DNA from: Acidipila rosea
Lineage (GTDB): Bacteria; Acidobacteriota; Terriglobia; Terriglobales; Acidobacteriaceae
Direction: 5' to 3'
DNA: 64,000 nucleotides
Assembly (NCBI RefSeq): GCF_004339725.1
Contig: NZ_SMGK01000002.1
Coordinates: 248,001-312,000, forward strand
Shown here piece by piece: positions 26,812-35,838 of this stretch (its first letter is position 1; every line of letters starts with the position of its first letter). The translations under genes were made by a program, and so were the position numbers. The notes below the pieces were generated by a model, which made no database searches, was not told the origin of the DNA, and worked only from the letters and a program-made list of their open reading frames with translations.

Positions 26812-27593
26812 AGCCGTCCTCCTATGCTGCCGTGCCCCGCGCGATACTTACCCCGCATGCGTTGCCATAGGCCGTAGACACTGTCCAGGCCCGCGCCTCC
26901 GGCAAGGATCGTCTGAAAACAGGCTGAGCTGCGCGTGATCGCCAATTGAGCCAGCTCTTCCTGCGCTGCTTCCATTGCCGCTGCAACCTTCGCATTTGCT
27001 ACTGGAGCTGTTACGTTTTCCAGACGAAGAGGCTCACCGCAACTTGCCAATATCTCCGGCAGGCGTTCGTTCCAGAATGTGTACTCGATCGATAGCGGAA
27101 CGACCGTACACGCGCCCAACCTTTCCACCAGCGAGCCGACGCCGCCTTTCAATGCCACAGGACGCACCCGCACATCCGTGAACGCGCCTTGCGGTGTAAT
27201 CCATAGCGCAGCCTTTGGCAGAGCCAGCACCTGCTGCGCGCTGCGAAGAAATTGCGCTGCGCCGCGTGCCGTTCCCTGCTCTACGGGGAAGAGTCCCAGC
27301 TTGGAAAAAAAGGAATACTGCGCGAGCATGCCTGCGTCCATCGGAGCATAGTGCTCCGCATCCGGCAGCAGCGCTCGCGAAAGCAGCAGGCAGGTGAGCG
27401 GGTCCCACCATGAAGGATGATTGACGCAGACGATAAGAGGGCCGGAGCCAGACTGTCGAAACCGCTCCCCATGCGCTAACCGCAAGCCGTGAAAATGACG
27501 CGAAACGTACCACCTCAGATAGAGCAGAAAGAGAGACAGCAGCACGGGTGATGACCTCACCAATCCATCGCTCCGTCCCCTTCTTGCACTCAT
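26808..27593 (-). CDS. Lysophospholipid-acyltransferase-family protein, probable carotenoid acyltransferase
   Basis: 261 residues of the PlsC acyltransferase family. The HX4D catalytic motif is NHPSWWD (His59, Asp64), followed by the substrate loop FPVEQGTARGA and WITPQGAFTD, which replaces the usual FPEGTRS. A hydrophobic stretch at 15-30 probably anchors it to the membrane. The start is the ATG at 27593, whose A-T-G-A overlaps the stop of the CrtP-like gene; the frame upstream of it is only an antisense or overlap extension. It probably adds a fatty acid to the glycosylated carotenoid, as CrtO does in staphyloxanthin synthesis. S. aureus CrtO is not obviously homologous by eye, so this is a functional analogy from context. 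Confidence 0.8.
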   Translation of the reverse strand: MSARRGRSDGLVRSSPVLLSLFLLYLRWYVSRHFHGLRLAHGERFRQSGSGPLIVCVNHPSWWDPLTCLLLSRALLPDAEHYAPMDAGMLAQYSFFSKLGLFPVEQGTARGAAQFLRSAQQVLALPKAALWITPQGAFTDVRVRPVALKGGVGSLVERLGACTVVPLSIEYTFWNERLPEILASCGEPLRLENVTAPVANAKVAAAMEAAQEELAQLAITRSSACFQTILAGGAGLDSVYGLWQRMRGKYRAGHGSIGGRL

Positions 27594-29140
27594 GCGGTCG
27601 CCAGCAGTTCCTCGGCGCTGTGTCGCGCACGGTCCGCCGCATCTTCGCCGCGAAACCGTCGATCCACGGCATCCGCCGCGATCCATCCTGACATCATCAC
27701 CATCGGCATGCCGGGCCCGGGGTGCGCCGCACCACCGGCCAGGAATAACCCATCTACATCGCGCGAAGTATTGGAGGGCTTGAACGCGCCATTCCAACGG
27801 CCATGGCTGGAGAGCCCATAGATCGCGCCGTTCAGCACCTTGTAGCGATTGTGAATATCAAGCGGCGTGAGCGCGCTCTCAAAGAGGATCCGGTCTTCAA
27901 TATCCGTGAGTCCAGCCGTCCGCTTCAGCTTGTTTAGAATTACCTGCCGATACTCCGGCAGCATCTTGGACCAGTCGTGATGTGGCCGAAGATACGGGGT
28001 GTGCACCAGCACGTAGAGCGCATCTCCGCCCGCAGGAGCCGTCCCCGGCTCGGTCCCGGTTGTCGATGCCAGATAGCATGTCGGATCCGGAGCAGGCTCT
28101 CCGAGATCATAGATGTGGTGGAACTCTTCATGCGGATCGCGCGAGAATACAAAGTCATGATGCGCAAGATGCTCATAGCGCCGATTGAGTCCGAGATAGA
28201 GCACGACGCCTGAACACGCGGGTTCATAGTCGCGGCGTGTTTCGAACTTCGCTGCAACCTCACCGCCAATGAGTTCACGATAGGTTCTCACCGCATCTTC
28301 GTTCGACACGACTCCATCGAATTCGTACCGCTCGCCCTGCGTGGTCTGCAGCCCGACCACTTTTCCCTCTTCGATCAGAAGGCGCTCAACTTCAGTAGAG
28401 GCGTGATACTTCACTCCCAGCTCACGTCCCAACTTCACCAGTGCCTCAGGCACCGCGCGCGTACCTCCCATGGGGTACCAGATGCCTTCTTCCGACTGCA
28501 TGTGCCCAATCGCACAAAGGATCGCAGGCGAGGCGTCCGGGGAGGATCCAACATACTGCACATAGTGGTCCAGCATCTGCGCAACATAGGGATCATCGAT
28601 GAATTCGCGGATCGTTCCGGCAACGGTCTGGCCCAGCCTCATCCGCGCAACATCCTTGAGCACCTTGATATTGAACGCGCCATGGATGTCGAACGTATCC
28701 ATCATCGTGCCGACTGACTTCCAGAAAAAGAAGCGATCGGAGATTCCATGCAGTTGCTCTGAGAGCTGCATAAACTCGACATATTTGTCGCCCATTCCTG
28801 CGCGGCGCTGGTTCAGTTCGGCAGCCATCGCGGATTGTTCATGCTTCAGATCAAGCACCGACCCATCTTCAAAGAAGCAGCGCCACTGCGGGTCCAGGCG
28901 CACCATCTTGAGATAGTCATCGAGCGATCGGCCCGCTTCGCAGAAGATACGCCGCAGCACCGATGGCTGAATCAGAATCGTCGGGCCCATGTCGAAGCGG
29001 AATCCCTGCTCCTGCAGTACCGCGGCCTTTCCTCCCAGCCACGGATTCTTCTCGAAGACCTCCACCTCGTAGCCTCGTGCCGCCATGGTTGCCGCGGCTG
29101 ATAAGCCCCCGAGTCCCGATCCTATTACCGCAATTCTCAT
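27590..29140 (-). CDS. crtP: FAD-dependent carotenoid oxidoreductase, CrtP/CrtNb-like (terminal methyl oxidase)
   Basis: 516 residues of the CrtI/CrtN desaturase family. The FAD dinucleotide motif is IAVIGSGLGGLSAA (3-16), followed by EKNPWLGGKAAV and FDMGPT, and the C-terminal FAD-binding DVDGLFLAGGAAHPGPGMPM. Its C-terminal signature and overall divergence from the sister gene at 30628-32178 suggest that the two do different steps. This one looks more like the oxidase that converts the end methyl group of a C30 carotenoid to an aldehyde. It begins 33 bases after the aldehyde dehydrogenase stop and overlaps the acyltransferase gene by 4 bases. Which copy is desaturase and which is oxidase is inferred, not proven. 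Confidence 0.8.
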   Translation of the reverse strand: MRIAVIGSGLGGLSAAATMAARGYEVEVFEKNPWLGGKAAVLQEQGFRFDMGPTILIQPSVLRRIFCEAGRSLDDYLKMVRLDPQWRCFFEDGSVLDLKHEQSAMAAELNQRRAGMGDKYVEFMQLSEQLHGISDRFFFWKSVGTMMDTFDIHGAFNIKVLKDVARMRLGQTVAGTIREFIDDPYVAQMLDHYVQYVGSSPDASPAILCAIGHMQSEEGIWYPMGGTRAVPEALVKLGRELGVKYHASTEVERLLIEEGKVVGLQTTQGERYEFDGVVSNEDAVRTYRELIGGEVAAKFETRRDYEPACSGVVLYLGLNRRYEHLAHHDFVFSRDPHEEFHHIYDLGEPAPDPTCYLASTTGTEPGTAPAGGDALYVLVHTPYLRPHHDWSKMLPEYRQVILNKLKRTAGLTDIEDRILFESALTPLDIHNRYKVLNGAIYGLSSHGRWNGAFKPSNTSRDVDGLFLAGGAAHPGPGMPMVMMSGWIAADAVDRRFRGEDAADRARHSAEELLATA

Positions 29141-29173
29141 CTTTTCCTGCTCCCCTTTGCAGAATCATCCGTG

Positions 29174-30628
29174 TCAGCGGCCAAGCTTCTGCGCCGCCTT
29201 GATTGTTTCGCGCAGGCCTTCCAGCCGTGTGCGCAGGCCCCTGCCGTGCAGCGTCCTTGCAATTGCCTCAAAAAAAGCGATGTGGGCATCCGTCGTTGGG
29301 CGATACGCGAGCAGACTCTTCGAGCGCTGCCTGACCACAGCTCTGGCTGAAGTCATCTCCAGCAGCCCCTCACGCCCTCGCGTGCGGCCAAAGCCGCTCC
29401 TGCCAATGCCGCCGAAAGAAACACGCGGATCGGCCGTAGGCACGATCAGGTCATTGATAATCACCACACCTGCGCGAATCCGCAGCGCCAGCCGCTCTGC
29501 CGCTCGTGCCGAACCAAAGACAGCCGCGGTGAGCGCATAGGGGCACCGCGCGTAGAGGCCCAGCGCTTCGCCTTCGTCTGATGTCTGCATCATCGAGATC
29601 ATTGGCGCAAACACATCCGTCTGCACCGCCTTCATATCGGGAGTCGCTCGCGCAAGCAACAGCGGGCGCACGGTATCTCCCTCTATTCCGCCGCAGACAA
29701 TCGCAGCCCCAAGCTGCCGCGCATCGTCAAGAAGCTCCGAGACGAGATCCAGCGTCCGCAACGGGACAGGCACTGGCGGCAACTGAGCGAGAGCGCTCTT
29801 CAGTTTCGCAAGCAGCGCATCCGCAACTGAAGTAGTTACAAATATCCGGCGCGGAGCCATGCAGGTAGCGGAGCCATTCAGTCGCAGACCGAATGCAATC
29901 GCCTCCACCACGCGGGAAAGGTCGGCTCCCTCCGTCACAAACACCGCATCGCAACCCGAAAGCTCCATCACTGACGGAGTCAGTTTCTCAGCGCACTCGC
30001 GCATCACGGCGTGCCCGGTGTTCTCTCCACCAGTGAGGATGACCTTGTCGACACCTGCTTGAATGAGAGCCGATGCCGCTTCCACATCTTCGTCGACCAC
30101 CTCAAGAAGCAGCGGATCAAGTCCGCACTCCAACAGCATCCTTCGCAGCGCCCGCGCCGGCGCCGAGCAGCCAGGGGCAGGCTTCCACTGCACGGCATTG
30201 CCGGCAGTCAGGGCCTGCAGAGCCTGTACCCCAGGCAGCAGCAACGGATAGTTCGCAGCCGCGAGAATCAACACCACGCCCAGAGGTTGCCGTGTCACTT
30301 CCACTTCCACGCCGCTCAGCCACAGTGGCCGGGCACTCGTACTCTCTCGCCGCGACGCCAGAATATATGCCGCCTCGCGCTCCAGAAAGCGGCACGCCTC
30401 TGCCAGTGGCAGCACTTCTGCAACCAGCGTATCGGCGAGCGTGCGATGCAGACTGCCCGGCAGCTCCAACGGAACCGTCTCTGCCAGCTCAACCGCTGCT
30501 TGCGCGAGACGCGCGCGAAGTCTCCGAACCAGCCGCAGCCGTTCGCGCAAAGAAGTCTGCAACCACACCTGCTGCGCTGCGCGGACTGCGTCGAGCCGCA
30601 TCTCGACATCCTCCGCAGCGTGCGTCAT
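29174..30628 (-). CDS. Aldehyde dehydrogenase, probable carotenoid-aldehyde dehydrogenase
   Basis: 484-residue ALDH-superfamily enzyme that oxidises an aldehyde to an acid with NAD(P). Seen: QPLGVVLILAAANYPLLL, the cofactor-binding WKPAPG, ILTGGENTG, the general base Glu222 in MELSG (family MELGG), and catalytic Cys256 in NGSATCMAPRR (family GQxC). Placed between the two carotenoid oxidoreductases, it most likely makes the carotenoid carboxylic acid, the role of AldH in staphyloxanthin synthesis. Its ATG overlaps the stop of the CrtN-like gene by one base (TGATG), so translation is coupled. Confidence 0.85.
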   Translation of the reverse strand: MTHAAEDVEMRLDAVRAAQQVWLQTSLRERLRLVRRLRARLAQAAVELAETVPLELPGSLHRTLADTLVAEVLPLAEACRFLEREAAYILASRRESTSARPLWLSGVEVEVTRQPLGVVLILAAANYPLLLPGVQALQALTAGNAVQWKPAPGCSAPARALRRMLLECGLDPLLLEVVDEDVEAASALIQAGVDKVILTGGENTGHAVMRECAEKLTPSVMELSGCDAVFVTEGADLSRVVEAIAFGLRLNGSATCMAPRRIFVTTSVADALLAKLKSALAQLPPVPVPLRTLDLVSELLDDARQLGAAIVCGGIEGDTVRPLLLARATPDMKAVQTDVFAPMISMMQTSDEGEALGLYARCPYALTAAVFGSARAAERLALRIRAGVVIINDLIVPTADPRVSFGGIGRSGFGRTRGREGLLEMTSARAVVRQRSKSLLAYRPTTDAHIAFFEAIARTLHGRGLRTRLEGLRETIKAAQKLGR

Positions 30629-32178
30629 CAGGACACCGCCTCATACGCTGGAGCGCCGGTCAGCGAACCAGCTGGCTCCCACTGCGGCTCAACGCGCATA
30701 TCTTCCAGCAGCAGCCGTGAGGTAATGCGTGCCGACTCGAAGATAACCGGCAGACCGCTGCCCGGGTGTGTTCCGCCACCAACCAGGTAGACGCCGTCAA
30801 CGTCTTCAAACCTGTTATGTGGGCGCAGGTGCAGCATCTGTTTCAGGTTATGCGCCATGCTGAACGTGGCGCCCTTGTAGAGCCCGAAGTCGTTGCCCCA
30901 GGAAACAGGAGTTAACCGCTTTTCGAAGCGTATGCGCTGCTCCACGTCGGTGATGCCAATCTTTTCCAGCTGCCTGAGCGCCAGCGCGCGAAAGCGCTCT
31001 TCTTCTTTCGCCCAGTTGACGTTCTTATGCTCGTGCGTCACCGGGAGCAGCATGTAGAGTGTGCTGTGTCCCTTAGGGGCCAGCGTTTCGTCTGTCACGC
31101 TTGCGTTCTGCACGTAGAACGAAGGATCCTCCGATAGCCGGTGATCGCGTTCAATATCACGAAGGTTCTGCTGATAGTCGCGTGCAAGATAAATCGTGTG
31201 ATGAGCAATGTTGTCGTAGCGCCCTTCCAGCCCGAGATACAGCATGAACGTTGAGCAGGAGAAGCGCTTGCGCGCGATACGTTCATCGGTCCAGCGACGG
31301 CGCAGATGATTCGGCACCATCCTCTTCATCGCTTCTGCAAAGTCGGCATTGACGACGATTGCGTCAGCCGCAAGCGAGCCTTTCGCGGTGCGCAGCCCCA
31401 CCGCTCTACGCCCTTCGAAGATAAGCTGCTCGACTGCCTCTTCCATCAGAAACTTCACGCCCAGGTCTTCGGCGACTCGTGCCATTGCCTTCGACACCGC
31501 GCCACAGCCACCTGTGGGATGAAAGACGCCATGTTCATACTCCAGGAACGAAAGAATACTGAACAGGCTCGGGCAGGTGAAAGGCGACATACCCAAATAC
31601 TTCGATTGAAAGCTGAAGCCCAGCCGGATGCGCTCATCCTGAAAGTAGCTTCGCAGATCGGAGTCGAGACAGCGCCAGGGTCGAAGCAGGGGAAGCATCT
31701 TGAGCATCCGCACCTTTGCCAGGTCACGCCAGCTCTCAAACGGTGATTCCAGGAACGGAATAAACCGCTCCAGCTTCCGCCTGTTGTCTGAGAAGAAGGC
31801 ATGCAGTCGCATCGCGTCCGCGGGAGAAATAGCAGCCACAGCCTGCTCCATCTTCTCCACATTGGGAGTCGCTTCCAACTCGCCGCCTGCGCCGAAGACC
31901 AGCTTGTATTGCGGATCCAGCCGCGTCATCGGCACCTCTGTGTCGAGATCGCGGCCCGCCGCTGCAAAAATCTCCCGCAGCACGCGAGGATAGAGGAAGA
32001 AGGTCGGGCCTGTATCGAACTTGTAGCCTTGCTGCTCAATCGTAGAGGTGCGTCCGCCCACGACGGCTCGCTTCTCAACCACCGTCACATCTACCCCTGA
32101 CTTTGCCAGCAGGATAGCTGCTGCGAGTCCTCCGGGCCCCGCGCCCGCGATAACTACCTTCCGCCCTCGATTACTCAT
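30628..32178 (-). CDS. crtN: FAD-dependent carotenoid desaturase, CrtN-like
   Basis: 516 residues of the phytoene/dehydrosqualene desaturase family. VVIAGAGPGGLAAAILLA (8-25) is the FAD motif, then EKRAVVGGRTST, FDTGPTFF, and at the C-terminus DVDGVYLVGGGTHPGSGLPV. The middle region LSEDPSFYVQNASVTDETLAPKG follows the same pattern as the equivalent part of staphylococcal CrtN as I remember it. It would introduce the conjugated double bonds into a C30 (or C40) precursor. It is the first gene of the five-gene operon. The 150 bases upstream should contain the promoter, but I see no convincing one. No precursor synthase (CrtM, or HpnC/D/E) is in the window. Confidence 0.83.
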   Translation of the reverse strand: MSNRGRKVVIAGAGPGGLAAAILLAKSGVDVTVVEKRAVVGGRTSTIEQQGYKFDTGPTFFLYPRVLREIFAAAGRDLDTEVPMTRLDPQYKLVFGAGGELEATPNVEKMEQAVAAISPADAMRLHAFFSDNRRKLERFIPFLESPFESWRDLAKVRMLKMLPLLRPWRCLDSDLRSYFQDERIRLGFSFQSKYLGMSPFTCPSLFSILSFLEYEHGVFHPTGGCGAVSKAMARVAEDLGVKFLMEEAVEQLIFEGRRAVGLRTAKGSLAADAIVVNADFAEAMKRMVPNHLRRRWTDERIARKRFSCSTFMLYLGLEGRYDNIAHHTIYLARDYQQNLRDIERDHRLSEDPSFYVQNASVTDETLAPKGHSTLYMLLPVTHEHKNVNWAKEEERFRALALRQLEKIGITDVEQRIRFEKRLTPVSWGNDFGLYKGATFSMAHNLKQMLHLRPHNRFEDVDGVYLVGGGTHPGSGLPVIFESARITSRLLLEDMRVEPQWEPAGSLTGAPAYEAVS

Positions 32179-32328
32179 TTGTGTGCTTCCCGCTTGCCTG
32201 CCCGAGATTGTAGGACTAATAACCCGTTCACGTCTGCAACTTAACTACATCTTGCCAGAATGAACTCGCCTGCGTGGCGGTCAGGTGTCTACTTTGTAAT
32301 ACGGATTTTGCTCACACGAAAGAGTGCT

Positions 32329-33723
32329 TTATCGCGTCAGGGAGCGAGCGGAGTCCCGTCCCTGGCGAACCAGTTCAGGCAGTCCCACACCGTGGTAGGC
32401 GTTGCCCACCAGTCGCAGTCCCTGCTGCGCACGCTCCAGGCTTGCCAGCTCCGCCATCCGCTCCAGGTGCCCGACTCCGTACTGTGGCAGCGAAAGCGGC
32501 CAGTGCCGCACCAGGCTGAAATCGGGGGTGGGCAGCGGGCCCAGCAGCCGCGAAAGTCTGCGATGCGCGGTCGCAGCGATCTGGTCGTCGGAGAGACCGG
32601 CCATCGCTCCTGCTGCTTCGCCGCCATAGAATCCCCGCAGCAATACTCCTCCTGCCGGTGCACGATGCGAAAACTTCTGGTGAACAAAAGTGCAGGCGAG
32701 CAGCGCCGGCTCGCCATCCCCATTTGGCTTGCCGCTGACCGGCTCCAGGAATCCGAACCCCCGGGGGATTCGCAGCTTTTGCGCGTTCTCCGGCGTAAAA
32801 GCAAGCGCAACAACCACCGCGGACGTGGCATCCATCTCCACCAGCGAAGCCATCCTCGCGTCCACCGGTTTGAGCAGCTTTTTCGTGATGTGAGGAGGTG
32901 TAGCGATGATGATCGCGTCAAAGCTTTCTTCACCGGACAGCCCTGTAACCTGCCAGCCGGCCCCCCGCCGCTCGATCCCGCTCACCGCCTCGCCCAGGCG
33001 TACTGACATCGCTGGCAGCTTAGCTGCCATGCCATCGATCAGCCTCTGCAGGCCGCCTTTCAGCGTGGTGAAAACAGAAGCCTGCGGAGCGCTCGCGCGC
33101 GACTGCACTGCGCTGATCAGGCTTCCCTGCTCACGCTCCATCTTTACAAATCCGGCCATCACGGCACGAGCGCTCAGCTTCGCGATATCGCCGCCAAAAA
33201 TGCCCGCAAGCAATGGCGCGGCCAGCGTGTCCGTCACCTCATCGCCAAAGTGCCTGCGCACAAAATCAGCAATGGATTCGTCAGCGCCATCGGCAAGCGC
33301 CGCAGCCTTCAACTCCTCGGCTCGTTTGGGCTCTCGCAGGTAGGCGAGCTTCGCCTGCCATGAAAAGAGCGGCGAACTCAGCAGCGGCTCCCACTTCGCG
33401 GGAACCATCATGCGCATCCCCTCAGGCATCGCGGCGAGCGTATTGCCGCGCACCAGGTAGGTGAGCCGCGCCGTGTCATTCGACGCGATAATGTCGTCTT
33501 CGAGCCCCAGCTCGATTGCCAGCTCTCGTGCCCAGGGTTTTTCCTTCACCCAAGAGTCCGGCCCGCACTCGACCACGAAACCTTCATGGTGCACCGTCTC
33601 GACAATGCCGCCAAGCCGTGCCGACGCTTCGTAGAGCACGAATTCCCTGCCCTGCAGAGCCAGTTCATAGGCCGCAGCTACACCGCTGATGCCTCCGCCA
33701 ATTACCGCTATGCGTCCACTCAT
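32329..33723 (-). CDS. hemY: Protoporphyrinogen/coproporphyrinogen oxidase, HemY type
   Basis: 464-residue FAD enzyme of the HemY/PPOX family that aromatises the porphyrinogen ring late in heme synthesis. Seen: the FAD motif IAVIGGGISGVAAAYELA (5-22), YEASARLGGIVET, VECGPDSW, LAAPLLAGIFGGD, and the C-terminal LRLVGNAYHGVGLPE. Its ATG overlaps the hemH stop by 4 bases (ATGA). The hemE-hemH-hemY order is the one known from Bacillus. Whether it oxidises coproporphyrinogen or protoporphyrinogen cannot be told from the sequence alone. Confidence 0.92.
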   Translation of the reverse strand: MSGRIAVIGGGISGVAAAYELALQGREFVLYEASARLGGIVETVHHEGFVVECGPDSWVKEKPWARELAIELGLEDDIIASNDTARLTYLVRGNTLAAMPEGMRMMVPAKWEPLLSSPLFSWQAKLAYLREPKRAEELKAAALADGADESIADFVRRHFGDEVTDTLAAPLLAGIFGGDIAKLSARAVMAGFVKMEREQGSLISAVQSRASAPQASVFTTLKGGLQRLIDGMAAKLPAMSVRLGEAVSGIERRGAGWQVTGLSGEESFDAIIIATPPHITKKLLKPVDARMASLVEMDATSAVVVALAFTPENAQKLRIPRGFGFLEPVSGKPNGDGEPALLACTFVHQKFSHRAPAGGVLLRGFYGGEAAGAMAGLSDDQIAATAHRRLSRLLGPLPTPDFSLVRHWPLSLPQYGVGHLERMAELASLERAQQGLRLVGNAYHGVGLPELVRQGRDSARSLTR

Positions 33724-34643
33724 GCCTGCAGCCGCGCCAGACCACCGCGAGCCAGCTCAGCGAGCGCCTCGGTCAGCAGCGGCGACGAATTCAGCGATTC
33801 GGGACGGGTAACCCGGAGGCCGATCTTCTCGCCAAATTCTCTGAAGCCAATATCGATGTCATAAAGGATCTCTACGTGATCGCAGAGAAAGCCAATCGGC
33901 TGAATCATCACCGCCTCGTGGCCTTCCTCGCGCAGCGCCTTCAATGTGTCTTCAACGCTCGGTCCGATCCACGGTCCACCTGACATGCCCTGACTCTGGA
34001 AGGCGAAAAACCATCTCAGCCCCGGAAAGCGCTCAGCCACCAGGGCTGCGGTCTGCTTCGCATCGAGGGGATAAGGATCAGGAGCCGGAGCGGCTTTGCC
34101 CTCAACCGCTGGCTGCGTCTGGATCGTCCTGCAAGGCACGCTGTGCGCCGTAAAGAGGACAGGCATCTGTGCCTGCTCCCGCGTAAAAGCAGCCTTCAGT
34201 CGATCCGCAAAGGCATCCGCCAGCAACGGGTGATCGGCCCATCCCTCGACAAAGTCGATCTTGATCGCATCGCCCGCCTCGGCAAAGACGGCGCGGCGAT
34301 AGAGTCCCACGCTGGTACGCGAGTTCTGCGGCGCCAGGCAGACAGCAACTGCATCTGTCACGCCGTCGGCACGCATCTGCCGCACCGTGTCGACGATGTA
34401 AGGCTTCCAGTTGCGCATCCCGACATACACCGGCAGATCGAGCTTCTCTGCCAGCAGCCGGCCCTGCTCCATCGTCAGACCGGTCAGCGGACTTTGCCCG
34501 ATCAGCGAGTAGCGGTGGCGAATCTCTTCAATCACGGACTCGGGCATGGGTCGCCCGCTGGTCACGTTGCGCAGGTATTCGGGTATCTCATCGAGCGCAT
34601 CGGGGGTTCCGTGGGCCAGCAGAATCACCCCGGATTTAGCCAC
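33720..34643 (-). CDS. hemH: Ferrochelatase
   Basis: 307-residue chelatase that inserts ferrous iron into the porphyrin. Seen: VILLAHGTPDALDEIPEYLRN at the start, YSLIGQSPLTGLT, VYVGMRNWKPYI, FTAHSVPCRTIQ (the family's SxHxxP active site, His), and IQPIGFLCDHVEILYDID with conserved His and Glu. The start is a GTG at 34643, decided by a perfect GGAGG 6 bases upstream (34650-34654); it lies inside hemE, whose last 8 bases it overlaps. It could use protoporphyrin or coproporphyrin. No HemQ is in the window to settle this. Confidence 0.92.
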   Translation of the reverse strand: MAKSGVILLAHGTPDALDEIPEYLRNVTSGRPMPESVIEEIRHRYSLIGQSPLTGLTMEQGRLLAEKLDLPVYVGMRNWKPYIVDTVRQMRADGVTDAVAVCLAPQNSRTSVGLYRRAVFAEAGDAIKIDFVEGWADHPLLADAFADRLKAAFTREQAQMPVLFTAHSVPCRTIQTQPAVEGKAAPAPDPYPLDAKQTAALVAERFPGLRWFFAFQSQGMSGGPWIGPSVEDTLKALREEGHEAVMIQPIGFLCDHVEILYDIDIGFREFGEKIGLRVTRPESLNSSPLLTEALAELARGGLARLQA

Positions 34644-35760
34644 GTTTCGCCTCCGCTGCAAACTCGCGCACGAAGCGAACCACATGCTGTACGTTCTCAA
34701 CCGGCGTGCCCGGCACAATCCCATGTCCCAGGTTAAAGATGTGTCCTGCTCGTCCCTCCGCCTGCGTCAGGATCTGCCGCACGCGCGTGCGGATCAGTTC
34801 CGGCTCGGCAAACAGTGTGATCGGATCGAGGTTCCCCTGCACCGCGCAGCTGTAGTCCAGTGTGCGCCATGCAACATCGAGCGGCGTACGCCAGTCCAGC
34901 CCGAGCACATCGGCGCCCGTCTCACGCATCGCCGGCAGCAGGCTCGCCGTATCCACGCCGAAGTAGATCACCGGCACACCCATCGCCTGCACCTCGCGCA
35001 CGAGGGTCTTCGTCACCGGCAGCACAAAATCGCGATAGTCCTCGACGCTCAATGCACCCGCCCAGCTGTCGAAGATCTGGATCACGTCCGCCCCGGCCTC
35101 GACCTGCTGCGCCGCATACTCGCGCAGCACCGTTGCCAGCTTGTCGAGCAGCCTGCGCCATACATCCGGCTGGCGATACATCAGCTTCTTGGTTTCGATA
35201 TAGTTGCGCGATCCGCCGCCTTCGATCATGTAGCTGGCCAGCGTGAAGGGCGCACCGCAGAAGCCGATAATGCCCAGCCGGTCTTTGAAGTGGGCGACAA
35301 CCTTGGCGATCGCCTCGGCGACATAGCCAAGCTCTGAAGCCCTGTCCGTGCGCAATCGCATCACGTCTTCCGCGGTCCGCACCGGCTTGTGAATCACCGG
35401 GCCCTCACCGGCCAGAAATTCAAAATCCAGCCCCATGCAGTCAAATGGCAGCAGCAGATCGGCAAAAATGATCGCCGCATCCACATCCAGCTTCTCAGCG
35501 GCCGTAATCGTTACCTCGGCGGCGAGTTTAGGATCCCTGCATATCTCCAGCAGCGTATGGTGGCGCCGCACCGCCTGGTACTCCGGCATATAACGCCCCG
35601 CCTGCCGCAGAAACCATACCGGCGTGCGGTCTACCGGCCGCCGCAGACATGCCCTGACAAATCGCGTACCGCCTACGCCCGGAAGCAGCCCGGAACGTGC
35701 TGCAAGATCGTCCCCAATTTCCAGCTTGTTTGATATCTCCATCGAGTCTGAGAGTAGCAT
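34636..35760 (-). CDS. hemE: Uroporphyrinogen decarboxylase
   Basis: 374-residue cytosolic TIM-barrel enzyme that removes four carboxyl groups from uroporphyrinogen III to give coproporphyrinogen III. Seen: RTPVWFLRQAGRYMPEYQAVR (catalytic Arg motif), AIIFADLLLPFDCMG with the active-site Asp, FCGAPFTLASYMIEGGGS, IQIFDSWAG, YFGVDTASLL and FNLGHGIVPGTP with the conserved His. The ATG at 35760 is chosen; an in-frame ATG six codons later is possible. It is first in hemE-hemH-hemY. Divergent from pnuC across 78 bases. Confidence 0.96.
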   Translation of the reverse strand: MLLSDSMEISNKLEIGDDLAARSGLLPGVGGTRFVRACLRRPVDRTPVWFLRQAGRYMPEYQAVRRHHTLLEICRDPKLAAEVTITAAEKLDVDAAIIFADLLLPFDCMGLDFEFLAGEGPVIHKPVRTAEDVMRLRTDRASELGYVAEAIAKVVAHFKDRLGIIGFCGAPFTLASYMIEGGGSRNYIETKKLMYRQPDVWRRLLDKLATVLREYAAQQVEAGADVIQIFDSWAGALSVEDYRDFVLPVTKTLVREVQAMGVPVIYFGVDTASLLPAMRETGADVLGLDWRTPLDVAWRTLDYSCAVQGNLDPITLFAEPELIRTRVRQILTQAEGRAGHIFNLGHGIVPGTPVENVQHVVRFVREFAAEAKRG

Positions 35761-35838
35761 CCGGGGGGCATCTCCTGCGTGACCTTAATCACACAGCTTT
35801 CCCCTGATAAAAACGTACACTGCGATACCATCGGCACT

